Assembly (NCBI GenBank): GCA_018398815.1
Contig: CM031620.1
Span: 66,050,504-66,114,503, forward strand
DNA: 64,000 bases
DNA from: Conus ventricosus
Taxonomy: Eukaryota > Mollusca > Gastropoda > Neogastropoda > Conidae
Reading direction: 5' to 3'
Of this stretch, positions 32,465-42,950 are shown in pieces. The translations under genes and the position numbers were made by a program. Under the pieces are notes generated by a model that saw only the letters and a list, made by a program, of their open reading frames with translations, had not been told where the DNA came from and ran no database searches. Within the stretch, counting starts at the first letter, position 1. Each line of letters starts with the position of its first letter.

Positions 32465-32710
32465 CAATGTCACCCTACCCCAGGCCCATAACTACAGAAG
32501 TAGTCGTTGGGGAAACCTGAGGACCACAGACGCAACCTCCCTCTCCATCTGTCTCTGTCAGTAGCCGCCGGCAACAGCTCACGTGTGTGGAGTCCGGTCC
32601 ATTCCTTGATGTTCTCATGCCAGTTCTTCCGCTGTCTTCCTCTTCTTCTCCCACCCTCGATGGTGCCTTGCATGATTGTTTTGGATAGACTGTCACAGAG
32701 TCAATGTCAC
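32465..32710 (-). mobile_element. RTE-like LINE 3' fragment inserted in LINE D, with 9-bp target duplication
   Basis: The minus strand reads MQGTIEGGRRRGRQRKNW, then HENIKEWTGLHTRELL, DRDRWRGRL. This is the C-terminal tail of the endonuclease/RT of RTE-like LINEs (GxRRRGRQRKxW...IKEWT...RxxWR). CAATGTCAC flanks it at about 32465-32473 and 32702-32710, consistent with a target-site duplication. Confidence 0.75.
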
Positions 32711-34879
32711 AGAGTGTCTCTACTAATTTATGTACGCGTAACAGATGTGATGATGTATATTCAAAAAACAAATCAGATATAGAACATATTTCCTTCTTGC
32801 ACTGGAATATCAATGGTCTTCTTTCCAAACTTACTCGTCGAGATTTCCTTTCTTTCTTGTTTAAATTTGACTTTATATGCTTGGTTGAAACATTCGATGG
32901 ACATGTACTATTGTGTGTTTTCACTGGATACACAGTGTTCAGCAACCTACTGTTAATTTAGTGAACAAGGCAGACATTCAGGGGGAATAATTTGTCTAAT
33001 GAAAAATGAATTTTTGTCGTTTATCCGTGAAATCAAAGTGAACAATTCCAACATAATTGTATTTCTAATCGACCAATGTTCCTTCGGTATTACAGATGTT
33101 TTATGCGTTCCTATGTGCCACCAGAAGGTTCACCTTACTGTGTACACTTTGACATTGGCAATGGTATTAGCCCACTGGAAGAATGTATTCTTGATTGCAT
33201 GTGTGAATAAAAAGATGCTTATGTAATGATTTCTGGTGATTTGAACAGTAAACAGCTAGAGTTTCGCCAAACATGATAAATTACGGTGATGATTATGGTG
33301 TCAGCGTTGGCAGTCATTCGATGTCTTCTACCAGAAGATCAGTTGATAGTGTGCTTAACAGCTATGAAAGATATCTGATAAATTTGTGTACTGCACTTGG
33401 TTTATACATCCTTAATGGTTTATGCGATACAACTTTTGATGGAAATTATTTCTATATATCTGATTTTTTTTTTTACTGTCTAAGGTTTTTTCCTTTCGTC
33501 GTTTCTTCTTGCAAATCACTAGTTTCAGAAAGATTAGAAATACCTGTTGAGCTACACTTCAATTTTGCTGAGAAAAATGCTAGTTCTGAAAATACTGATA
33601 AAAAAGATGAGTTCATTGAAAAAAAGTGTGGAACTGTGATCTGGAACAGGCATATGTTCGCGCACTTTATTCCGCAGAGGGGTTAGCATTGCTAGATCAT
33701 GCTACTGATCCAATCAGTCATGTACCGATGCCTTAAATGTGTTCAATGAGTATATAAAAAAACTCTGGGGGCTGTACGAAAAAGGAAATAATACTTAAAT
33801 GCAACTGACAAAAACAGTGGTTGGTACGATAAGGAATGTAAAGATAGTAAAGCAGTTGCAGGGACATTACTGAAAATATGTCAAAATTTCAAAGAACGAG
33901 AAGATAGTGATGCATATTGTAGAGCAAGACGAGAATACAAAAATCTGTTAAGAAGAAAGGAAAAAGAACATAATGAGTTATTAACGGAAAAGCTAGTTGC
34001 CTCTGTGTAAAATCAGAAAGAGTTCTGGGACAATGTTAAAAAAATCTACTATAAAGGAAACCAGCCACATAATAACTTAACGACTAGTGACTGGTTTAAA
34101 CACTTCCAAAATTTGCTCGAAAGAGAAGACAATAATTTAGTACAAAATTATGAAGAGGTGCATGATGATTAAAATGAACAGGATGAGGAACTTCATTCAA
34201 TGAATCGGCCTATATTAAAGGAAGAAGTTATATTAGCATTACGCAGATTTAAGAATAATGAGGCCACTGGGCTAGATGGTATAGTTGGGGAAATGCTGAA
34301 AATGTCCCGGAATGTCATTCAATTCCTTGTAAAATTATTTCACGCACTATTTGACAAAGGCATATATCCAGAGATGTGGACAGAGTCTATTGTAATCCCT
34401 CTTCTAAAAAAAAGGTTATATAAATGACCCAGGTAGCTACAGAGGTATCTCAATTTGTGACGCAAGTAGTAAAATCTACAGCACAATTATTAACGGTAGA
34501 CTCCAAGAGTATATGGAAGAACATAATCTTACAGGCGAATACCAAGCAGGGTTTAAAAGAGGATATTCTACAACTGATCATGTGTTTACATTATCAGATA
34601 TGGTACAGAAACAGTTCTCCTTTAATCGTAAATTATATGTTGCTTTTATTGACTTTGAAAAGGCCTTTGATTCCATAGAAAGAAATATGTCATGGCCTAT
34701 TCTATTAAAAATGGAATGAAAGGCAAGCTATTTAGATGTCTTCGTAGTATGTACACAAATGTAAAAGCTAGAATTTGGTGTGGAGCAAAATTGATATAAT
34801 GCACTCGTGAGGTAAGACAAGGTGATGTGACTAGTCCTGTGTTGTTTTAATTATTCATAAATGAAATCGGAAATGAAAT

Positions 34880-35560
34880 GAGGTAGGGAACAGTAAACGA
34901 TAAACAGTAAACAAGTGGGGTATGTTTTGCTCCCATAAGGAAACCTAACACAGAGTAACTTTTATTCAAGACTGGCACAGCCATTTAAACTTGAATAAAG
35001 TCAGACAAAATACATAGACGAACAATATAATAGTGGGGAAAAAACAAGCGCAGGCCAACAACTGAACTGTCTGGCAAAGATTTGGACTTGAGGGGAGGGG
35101 AGAGGAGTTTGAAGATGGAGAAACTGGGAAAATGAAATTAAAAAAAAAAAAAGTTACAGATATGAAAACTCTTCACTAGCTGCATAAGGGAACCATCGCA
35201 ATCCCTTTTGAAGGCAGACATATTTGTATTGCCTGCTCCGAGGCCTTTCGCCCGCTGGATCGGGACTCATCAGGGAGACACGGCTGGTTGTGTCTGCGCT
35301 CCCGGCGTCAAATAGAGACACACCACAGTCCATAATACTGTGGTGTTCTCACCACCATGGGTGCAAAAAAGAATCCAATAGCACCCCAGAGCAGCCAGCG
35401 AAGAGTAGTAAATGCAACCAAACGAAAATGTGGGGAGGAAAAAAAGTTGCTGTAAAACTAAAGACATTATGCATATAATATAAAATGTAGGGGACAGTCT
35501 TTGAGTTAGCCTTAGGAGTGATCAGAAAAGAGAGACATAGTACTACATTTACCCATGATT
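34880..35560. mobile_element. insertion in LINE D RT, unclassified, with hammerhead-like core on the minus strand
   Basis: It splits the RT between the fingers/palm part and the altered active-site part at 35811. It contains no coding frame I trust. On the minus strand it holds CTGATGA (complement 35267-35273), a 17-base stem-loop and GAAA (complement 35246-35249), preceded by a 6-bp hairpin. It could be a SINE-like or Penelope-derived piece. Confidence 0.5.
35246..35295 (-). ncRNA. hammerhead-ribozyme-like core (incomplete)
   Basis: Minus-strand order: a stem AGACAC/GTGTCT with an 8-base loop (35276-35295), two extra C, CTGATGA, GTCCCG-ATCCAG-CGGGC as stem II, then GAAA. Both conserved hammerhead boxes and a stem II are present with normal spacing. 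I could not find a convincing stem III or a UH cleavage triplet, and the two extra C before CTGATGA weaken stem I. Confidence 0.3.
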
Positions 35561-35644
35561 ATTTTGAATTATTCATTTCATTGTTCAGTTCAGTTCAGTG
35601 GTTTATGTAATGTCGTTTCATCATCAGATGATATCAGACACTTA

Positions 35645-35645
<1 letters not shown>

Positions 35646-35689
<44 letters not shown>

Positions 35690-36049
35690 AAAACAAACAA
35701 ACACCTCCACACTCAACTTATCATCCAGGTTAGTACTTTCAAACCCACATCTGATTTATGCATATTTACATAAGTGAAATACCCTAGTGGTACACAAAAT
35801 TGTTGATTTTATTTTGTTGTTTGAAGAAGATATAGCGTTAATAGCTCAAACTATTATTGGTCTACAGACACAACTAGATAGTTTGTATAAGGCAGCATCA
35901 ACACTACACAACAAAAAACAAACAAACACCTCCACACTCAACTTATCATCCATTTTGTTGTTTGAAGAAGATATAGCGTTAATAGCTCAAACTATTATTG
36001 GTCTACAGACACAACTAGATAGTTTGTATAAGGCAGCATCAACACTACA
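35646..36049 (+). repeat. (AAC)n plus interleaved 43-bp and 98-bp duplications
   Basis: An AAC run at 35647-35690. A 43-bp segment at 35684-35726 recurs at 35909-35951, and a 98-bp LINE D segment at 35811-35908 recurs exactly at 35952-36049, so the 43-bp copy joins the two 98-bp copies. Confidence 0.92.
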
Positions 36050-37252
36050 TTTGAATGTGAATATGAATAAAACTAGCATAGTTGTATTTAGAAAAGGTGA
36101 ATACTTGGTTATAAGAGAAAGATGGACTTATAATGAGGCCGTATTATTAGTTGTGAATGTATATAACTATCTGGGAATTTATTTCTCCACGAGACTGAGG
36201 TTTTCAATTGCATGTCAGGATTTGATGACCAGAGCTAAAAATGCATTGTCGTGTATTCTACAGAAACTATCTAGACTGAAAGGCAATTCTCTTAGTTTAT
36301 TTTTAAAGCTGCTTGATACACAAATCCAGCCAATGGTTTTGTATGGTGCTGGTTTATGGGTCTAGATAATGCTGCTCTTCGTCCTGAAGAAATACATTTA
36401 TTTGCTGTTGAAAAAGTTTTTAGGGGTTGAAATAAAAACACCAAATGATATAATATATGGAGTAACGAGTCGATATACAGTATATATTAATTCAGTGGTT
36501 AAATGTATACAATGTTGGCTAAAACTTACTCAAATGAATGAGTCAAGACTACCACGCAAACCCTATAGGATGCTGCTAGATCTGGATTCACGCAACAACA
36601 ACAACAACAAAAAACTGGGCTTCAAACATCCGCTGAAAACTGTTTACATTTAGATATGGTTTTGTTTCGACAAATCAAAGGATGTAGTTGAAATAAACGC
36701 TTTTTGTATGATTTTAAGGAACGATTAATTTCATGTAGGTGGCAGGCATGGGATTTTCATATTAAGAACAGCGATAGATTTAGTGTATACAGAACACTTT
36801 GTTCGGTACCCGATATGAAAACTCATTTGTTGCTGAATTTAGATAGACATCTGAAAATTGTAATGACTAAGTTCAGGCTCGGTATAACAGGTATATTACT
36901 ACCAATATCGATCACATAATGAGAATGATTTAACCTGCCCACTGTGTAAAAACACTAAAGAGAATGAGGTCCAGCACCTTAAGACAACAATACATTCCAG
37001 CAAAGTTTCATACATTTCCAAGCCTGTTTCGACAAAGTTTACTTTTGCATGCAAACGTGAAAGATCAGTTAGAAATATATCAATTTACTTGTACAAAGCA
37101 TTTCAGTTACGTGAGATTGACATTTTGTAAAACATTATTCTGACTGTATAATGGGTACAGAAAACTGTGTGAAATGGGTGTTCAATTACTCCCCTTCATT
37201 AGGAGCAATGGCCTAAATATGTATTAAACATCTGAATCGGAACCTGAATCTG

Positions 37253-37255
<3 letters not shown>

Positions 37256-37336
<81 letters not shown>

Positions 37337-37381
37337 GTCTGTCTGTCTGTCTGTCTATCTGTGTCTGTCTGTTTGTCTGTG

Positions 37382-37440
<59 letters not shown>

Positions 37441-37555
37441 GCCTGTCTGTCTCTCTCTCTCTCACGTCATATACACCCAAACACACACGCATGCGCGCCG
37501 CGCACAGACAGACACAGACACGACACAGACATACAGACAGACAGACAGACAGACA

Positions 37556-37612
<57 letters not shown>

Positions 37613-37616
37613 CACA
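37256..37616. repeat. (CT)n, (TCTG)n and (CA)n microsatellites
   Basis: CT runs at 37256-37345 and about 37392-37465, with TCTG units between and after, and CA at about 37556-37616 broken by one CCA. Confidence 0.97.
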
Positions 37617-37619
37617 CCA

Positions 37620-38006
37620 TCATCGCCATCTTTTCACATTAATTACAAAATGAACTGGGAACGCTTGAAGGAAAGATGGGGGAGAGATACATTTGAAAGT
37701 GACAGATAAAAAGAAGTTTAAATGACACTGTCTCATCAGTCGATGATTTGTTTGCTGGTGGGTGAGAGATGACGATGGGGATAGTGCATAGGAGCTATGA
37801 GGGATGAGGGTGGCAATGGCGTGGAGGATGCAAAAAGAATTCTTCTGAGCTATTCAAGGCAAAGCACTGAGAGTGATCACAGGGGTTGCCCGTGGGGAAT
37901 TCAATTTCCCTTTCAGTGTGTTCATATTCGCCCTCTTGTTTTCTTTGTTTGTTTGACTTCTTTCGGTTCTGTATGTCTGTCTTGCTCTCTCATTATGTGT
38001 GTGTGT

Positions 38007-38064
<58 letters not shown>

Positions 38065-38217
38065 TTCATTTCTCTCTGTCGGTCTTTCTTTTCATTGATC
38101 TATATACATACTTTTTTCTGTTTGTTCTCTTTGCTTTTCGTTCTTGTCCTTGCTTGTCATTTTCGTCTGGGTCCACAATCAGGCATTCAATCTCTGCCTT
38201 TTAATGTTTCCGATGTA
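37620..38217. repeat. dispersed repeat family, module b, copy 2 (left part)
   Basis: Aligns with about 30300-30850; includes a (GT)n run at 37998-38063. It is interrupted at 38217 by the Tc1-like transposon and resumes at 39762. Confidence 0.75.
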
Positions 38218-39761
38218 TACTGACTTCCATAAAAAACGCGAAAGCAAAACAAGCTGAAGGTTAGGGGAGAATTTTATTGGTCACAATTGTACAGAGTGGA
38301 AGCGAGAATTCAACGTGATTTGATTCATTACACCGGTAATGTGTGAAAATGTCATCAGCAATATGTCTTTGTGTGGAAAATCCAAGGTCACGTGACAAAC
38401 CAGCTTGAAGTCCTAATACCGTGTGTGGCCACCATTTGCATGCACAACTGCTTGACACCTGCGGCTCATTGAGTGGACCAGGTGGTTGATGCGTCTTCTT
38501 GGCACACCAGCCCACACATGGACGATGGCCTGGTGACGTTGAGCCGCTGTTGCTGGTCGTGGACGCAGGAGGTCCAACCGTCTGCCAAGTTCATCCCAAA
38601 AATGTTCTATTGGGTTTAAATCGGGACTGAGGGCTGGCCAGGGCAGCACATTGACGTTGTTATGCTGAAGAAATTGCTGGGTGGCCCTGGCTGTGTGTGG
38701 TCTTGCATTGTCCTGTTGGAATGTCCAGTTTGGGTGTTGCGCAAAAAAAGGAACGACATGGGGTCTGAGCACCTGGTGGATGTAGTGCTGTGCATTGACA
38801 CCCTGTCCACGACCAGGACCAATGTTCTGAAAGATGACTGGTCCTATGGCGTGGTTAATGCCAATTGCGCCCCATATCATAACGTTCGGGCCTCCCCAGG
38901 GGTTCCGCTCTACCACACAGGAGTCAGCATAGCGTTCACCAGGTCGACGCCATATTCTGACACGACCGTCAGCCATGTCAATACAAAAACGGCTCTCATC
39001 TGAGAACAGTATGCGTCCCCACTGCTGCCTGCGCCAGTTGATTCGGGCTTGTGCCCACTGCAGCCTGTCCTGCCGGTGTCTTGGTGTCAGTACCGGACCT
39101 CTGTGAGGACGCCTACATGCCAGCCCATTCTCCTGAAGACGCTGCCGCACAGTGTTGAGGCTGATTCGTTGCTGGAGATTCCCAGGCACCTGTCGATCAG
39201 TGTTAGCGGCTGTTTGCCGCCTGTCCCGCAGATGGGTTCGAACAAAATGGCGATCCTCTGTTGGTGTGGTGACCCGAGGACGGCCTGGCCGGGGACGATC
39301 ATCAGTGGTACCAGTGACTCGCATGCGGTGCTGCAGACGATAGATGGTTGAGATGTGGACGTTAAAGATGTTGGCGACCTGCCTGGCGTCCACACCAGCC
39401 TCCAGATGGCCTAGGGCACGATTGCGTTCCTCTGCTCGTAGTCTTGGTATCTCTGTAGAGCTCAGACGGCAAGTCGTTATCTGAACCTTGTAGCGCGGCT
39501 TTATAAAGGCTGCATGCCTGCGTACTTGTCGCTGGTTAACTTTGCTCTGCATGGTGTGCACGTGCCTCACATGCAGCAACCAGTTTGCCATTTTTGTTGA
39601 CCCTCCAATGCCGGGAATGATGTGTTGCTCACACAATTTTTTCACTGCACGTGAGTCTTGGACCCTAACAACTTGCCACAATGGTTCAATATTGTATATT
39701 CACCCCTTTTCACCCGAAAAATAGCCTTTCAATTTTTCGCGTTTTTTTATGGAAGTCAGTA
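38218..39761 (-). mobile_element. complete Tc1-like transposon (Tc1/mariner, DD34E), ~1.54 kb
   Basis: The ends are short inverted repeats, TACTGACTTCCATAAAAAAC at 38218 and its complement at 39761 (one extra T in the T run), with CGCGAAA / TTTCGCG continuing inside. TA flanks both sides (38216-38217, 39762-39763), the normal TA target duplication; because the ends themselves read TA, a boundary two bases inward is equally possible. The uninterrupted relative at about 30846 (CCGATGTGTAAAG) acts as an approximate empty site. Confidence 0.92.
38413..39681 (-). CDS. Tc1-like transposase, full length
   Basis: 422 codons without a break; the true start may be an internal Met (near residue 31 or 44), since Tc1 transposases are usually about 340-350 residues. 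The N-terminal paired-like HTH region has RALGHLEAGVDARQVANIFN and YRLQHRMRVTGTTDDRPRPG with an RPGRPRVTT hook. Catalytic triad: FSDESRF (first D), FQQDNARPHTA (second D) and SPDLNPIEHFWDELGRR (E), with 34 residues between the second D and the E. It cuts and pastes the element at TA sites. The intact frame and nearly matching terminal repeats suggest recent activity. Confidence 0.95.
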   Translation of the reverse strand: MWQVVRVQDSRAVKKLCEQHIIPGIGGSTKMANWLLHVRHVHTMQSKVNQRQVRRHAAFIKPRYKVQITTCRLSSTEIPRLRAEERNRALGHLEAGVDARQVANIFNVHISTIYRLQHRMRVTGTTDDRPRPGRPRVTTPTEDRHFVRTHLRDRRQTAANTDRQVPGNLQQRISLNTVRQRLQENGLACRRPHRGPVLTPRHRQDRLQWAQARINWRRQQWGRILFSDESRFCIDMADGRVRIWRRPGERYADSCVVERNPWGGPNVMIWGAIGINHAIGPVIFQNIGPGRGQGVNAQHYIHQVLRPHVVPFFAQHPNWTFQQDNARPHTARATQQFLQHNNVNVLPWPALSPDLNPIEHFWDELGRRLDLLRPRPATAAQRHQAIVHVWAGVPRRRINHLVHSMSRRCQAVVHANGGHTRY

Positions 39762-40429
39762 TATAAACTAATGACGTGCGTTTAATGTTACCATTGAATT
39801 GTAATGTATTAGACACATGGTGGGAATATCAAACAGTTATGCTACAAAATAACAAAAGCAAATACTGTGGGTAGACAGGCTCCATACGCCGCCACCTGCA
39901 CCCCACCCCCTCCCACCCGAAACGAGAAAGAAAACTTTTGTTTGACAACTTTCAATTTCTCCACTATTTCAAACTTCTTAATGGTTCTATGTGGCCCCAC
40001 CCTTTTCTGACCTCTCTCCTACGCTGACCCCCCCCCTCCCCTCCCTCCCCCTTTCCCCCACGTGTCTGAAAAACTGCTATCGGCACCAAGACAGGAACAG
40101 TCAAGCCCTGTTACTGTACCCGCATCAGACGTAGGCCTCTCATTTTTTAACATTCAAATACCCAACATTCCTGTCACCCTGTGTTTTATCACCCCACAGA
40201 ACCTCTTCCAATATCCACCAGCTCATCCGCATGACAAACTAAAAGCAGAGACATGGCATCTTCTTCCAATATGTCTTCAGACTCTGTCACATCAGTTTTT
40301 CTTTTATTTCCAGATGTTAAACCTCCTCTATTATCCGCAAGCCTCCACAAGAGGTTTGCATTGACCATACTGTTAATACGGCCACGTCTTCACGCAAATT
40401 ATGGCTCCACACACATCATGTCTTTGTGT
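39762..40429. repeat. dispersed repeat family, module b copy 2 (right part) and linker
   Basis: 39780-40180 aligns with 30860-31200. The part from 40250 (ACATGGCATCTTCTT...) resembles 42597 onward (ACATGGCATGTTCTT...), suggesting a further repeat unit starts after 42560. Confidence 0.65.
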
Positions 40430-40857
40430 CTTCCTGGGGAAGAAGGAGGAAAACAATAGAGTGAGGCTCGAGGCAGAGGACAGGGAATGAAGTGTATTGG
40501 GAAGGCAAGATGACCCCTGGGATTATTAAAAAAAAGGTATTGAATTAAACTTCTTCATGCCCCTTAAGAGACTCCCTGTTTCGTCAAGACAGCACGATAG
40601 AACAAATATTTGCCTTTCTCATTTTGTTCTAAGTTGGCCTTTCTTCCAAGACCGTCAATGCCAGGGATGTCCAACGTCCCACGCTCCTGTTTGCGCGCGG
40701 GCGCATATACACACAGACACACACATACACGAGCGCGCGCGCACGCAATCTGCTTCTGTCTCTGTCTCTGTCTGTCTGTCTGTGTCACTCTCTCTCTCAT
40801 TGTTTCTCTCTCTCTGTCTCTGTCTCTGTCTGTCTCTGTCTCTCTATCTGTCTGTTT

Positions 40858-40927
<70 letters not shown>

Positions 40928-41121
40928 GTGAAACATTTTCGTGGACACAGAACAACTACCATGAGGAAATCCTTTTAATGTACCAGATAATATGCTGTCC
41001 TGTAATTGCAATTGCCCGTTCTCGTTTTTATCCCCTGGCAATGGATGTAATCTATGTAATGTGGTCAGATCACGTGCTATCTGAAGTCCTTCCATATCTT
41101 CTACATAACTGCCATTGTCCA

Positions 41122-41154
<33 letters not shown>

Positions 41155-41171
41155 CCATCACTTAAAAGGAG

Positions 41172-41246
<75 letters not shown>

Positions 41247-41488
41247 AATGACAATGTTTTAATGTTAGGCCCCCAGCCTGTAAACATAGGTACACGTAAC
41301 AATGTCGTGACTATCCAGGCAGACGGGTGATAGGAATCAACTTAAATTTGTAGCAATAACATGTTCTCTTCCCTGTGCCTCAGTGCATAAAAAATATACA
41401 TAGCTACATCACGAATGACTCCGATTTCCTCACTACACAATAAATGTCGGCACTTTACCTCGGTTGCCCAGTTTACCTTTAAATGCTT

Positions 41489-41574
<86 letters not shown>

Positions 41575-41786
41575 TATTTAATCTCTAAGTAATGCGTAAG
41601 CTTCGTATCGAAAGAAAAAAATGTAGCTCATCTTCACTATTGTACATGGGCACTGCATATCCTCAGATTCATTTTCCTATTTATCTTTAAATCATTTATG
41701 CCTAATCTGAATTCGGTGAGTGCTGACCTAAATTTGTTAATGGTTACTATTGATAAGTATTGTTCACGGTGTGGAATTAATTTGAA

Positions 41787-41876
<90 letters not shown>

Positions 41877-42560
41877 AATAGAAACAAAGGACTAGCATGC
41901 CTGAATGCATTGAGAAAAGAATACATTAAACACACGCACACAACATCATACTACCGAATAAAAATATAAAAGGACAAAAATAACGAAGGAAAAAAGAAAA
42001 GAGTACAGAAAAAAATAAACGAAAATAAGAATTGGAAGACAGGAAATCGGAACTATGAAGACAAACGATCGAATGGAAAATAAGGAAGACTGAAACTGTA
42101 GCGCACCAAAAACAGTAATAAACACACGAAATAAGAGTGCAAAAAATAACGCTTTTCTCCACACACAACACAAACAGAAACGTGCATGTTTGACAAATAT
42201 GTTTTCTTCGTTTGCCATGATAAAAGACACATACATAAATGCCCAAAATGATACTCCCCATGGTGGACGAGATCCAGATCATTCCTTTCTCCCTCCCTCT
42301 CTCTTTGATTATGCACAGCTGTCCTCGCTGTTCCACTTCTCCCTTTCATGTTGCTGACAGCCACCCGAGGAGCGTTATTCAAAGCCTTCTCTCCAGTTTC
42401 TGCTTATTATGACGTCCGATGAAAACATGTTTGTGAAGATTTATATTTTCTATTTTGTATTATGTATTAAGGTAGCCTTACCTCGCTTTCTTTATTTGTA
42501 TGTTTATTTTCATTTCGGTTTTGGAAAAGAACATGAAGTGAAAAAATAAACGAACTTTGA
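40430..42560. repeat. dispersed repeat family, module a, copy 2
   Basis: Counterpart of 28490-29870 in the same orientation. It includes (CT)n at 40862-40922, (CT)/(GA) runs at 41121-41240, (AT)n at 41492-41577 and (GA)n at 41786-41872. Long Leu/Ser or Arg/Glu frames here are microsatellite artefacts. Confidence 0.75.
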
Positions 42561-42596
42561 AAAACAAAGAAGAAATACCAAAATCAAAAAAGAGAG

Positions 42597-42950
42597 ACAT
42601 GGCATGTTCTTTTATTTCTTTAGACTCCATCGCGTCCGTGGTGAGGACAATGATTTCAAATGAAAAGACCAGTTTCTTTCTGGATGTTAAACGTTTTCTA
42701 TCATCTGCGATCCCCCGGTCCCCTAAAAAAGGCCTATACTGACCACATCTTTAATCAGACCGTCTCTTTGCAGAGTATCTCACCATGTCTTTATGTAGTC
42801 TATGCATTGACGCTATCTTCCCTCATTCCATATCTTTACGTAGGCTATGGCCTTCACTGACTACATCTCCACTCAGACTGTAGCCTGCATTGACCGCATG
42901 TTCTGACTATGGTCCACTCTGACCTACTTCTTCACTCTGACTATGGTCCT
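42597..42950. repeat. third unit start / degenerate tandem text
   Basis: Related to 40250-40420, then a degenerate series of TGACC-ACATC-TTCACTC-TGACTATGG-like words (about 42735-42950). Confidence 0.5.

Larger units (their letters stand above)
31845..37250 (+). pseudogene. LINE D ORF2 (endonuclease + RT) with nested insertions
   Basis: A variable N-terminal part (about 32060-32450) with Asn/Ser-rich text, then the endonuclease start FLHWNINGLLSKLTRRDFLS (about 32794) and FDFICLVETFDG (about 32867), ISGDLNS (about 33231), RT parts LKEEVILALRRFKNNEATGL (about 34215), GISICDASSK, GYSTTDHVF and LYVAFIDFEKAFDSIERN (about 34633-34686). The active-site region reads LLFEEDIALIA (about 35817) instead of the expected ADD. 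The C-terminal part (36061-36950) has YLGIYFSTRL and ISCRWQAWDFHIKNSDRF, then a CPLCKNTKENEVQHL knuckle at about 36938. It ends in a GAATCTGAATCT tail at about 37250. Broken by frameshifts, a 240-bp RTE fragment, a 0.7-kb insertion and a duplication. Confidence 0.85.

Noticed and set aside
38616..39395. Several frames overlapping the Tc1 transposase on both strands
   Set aside because: Shadow frames of the intact transposase.
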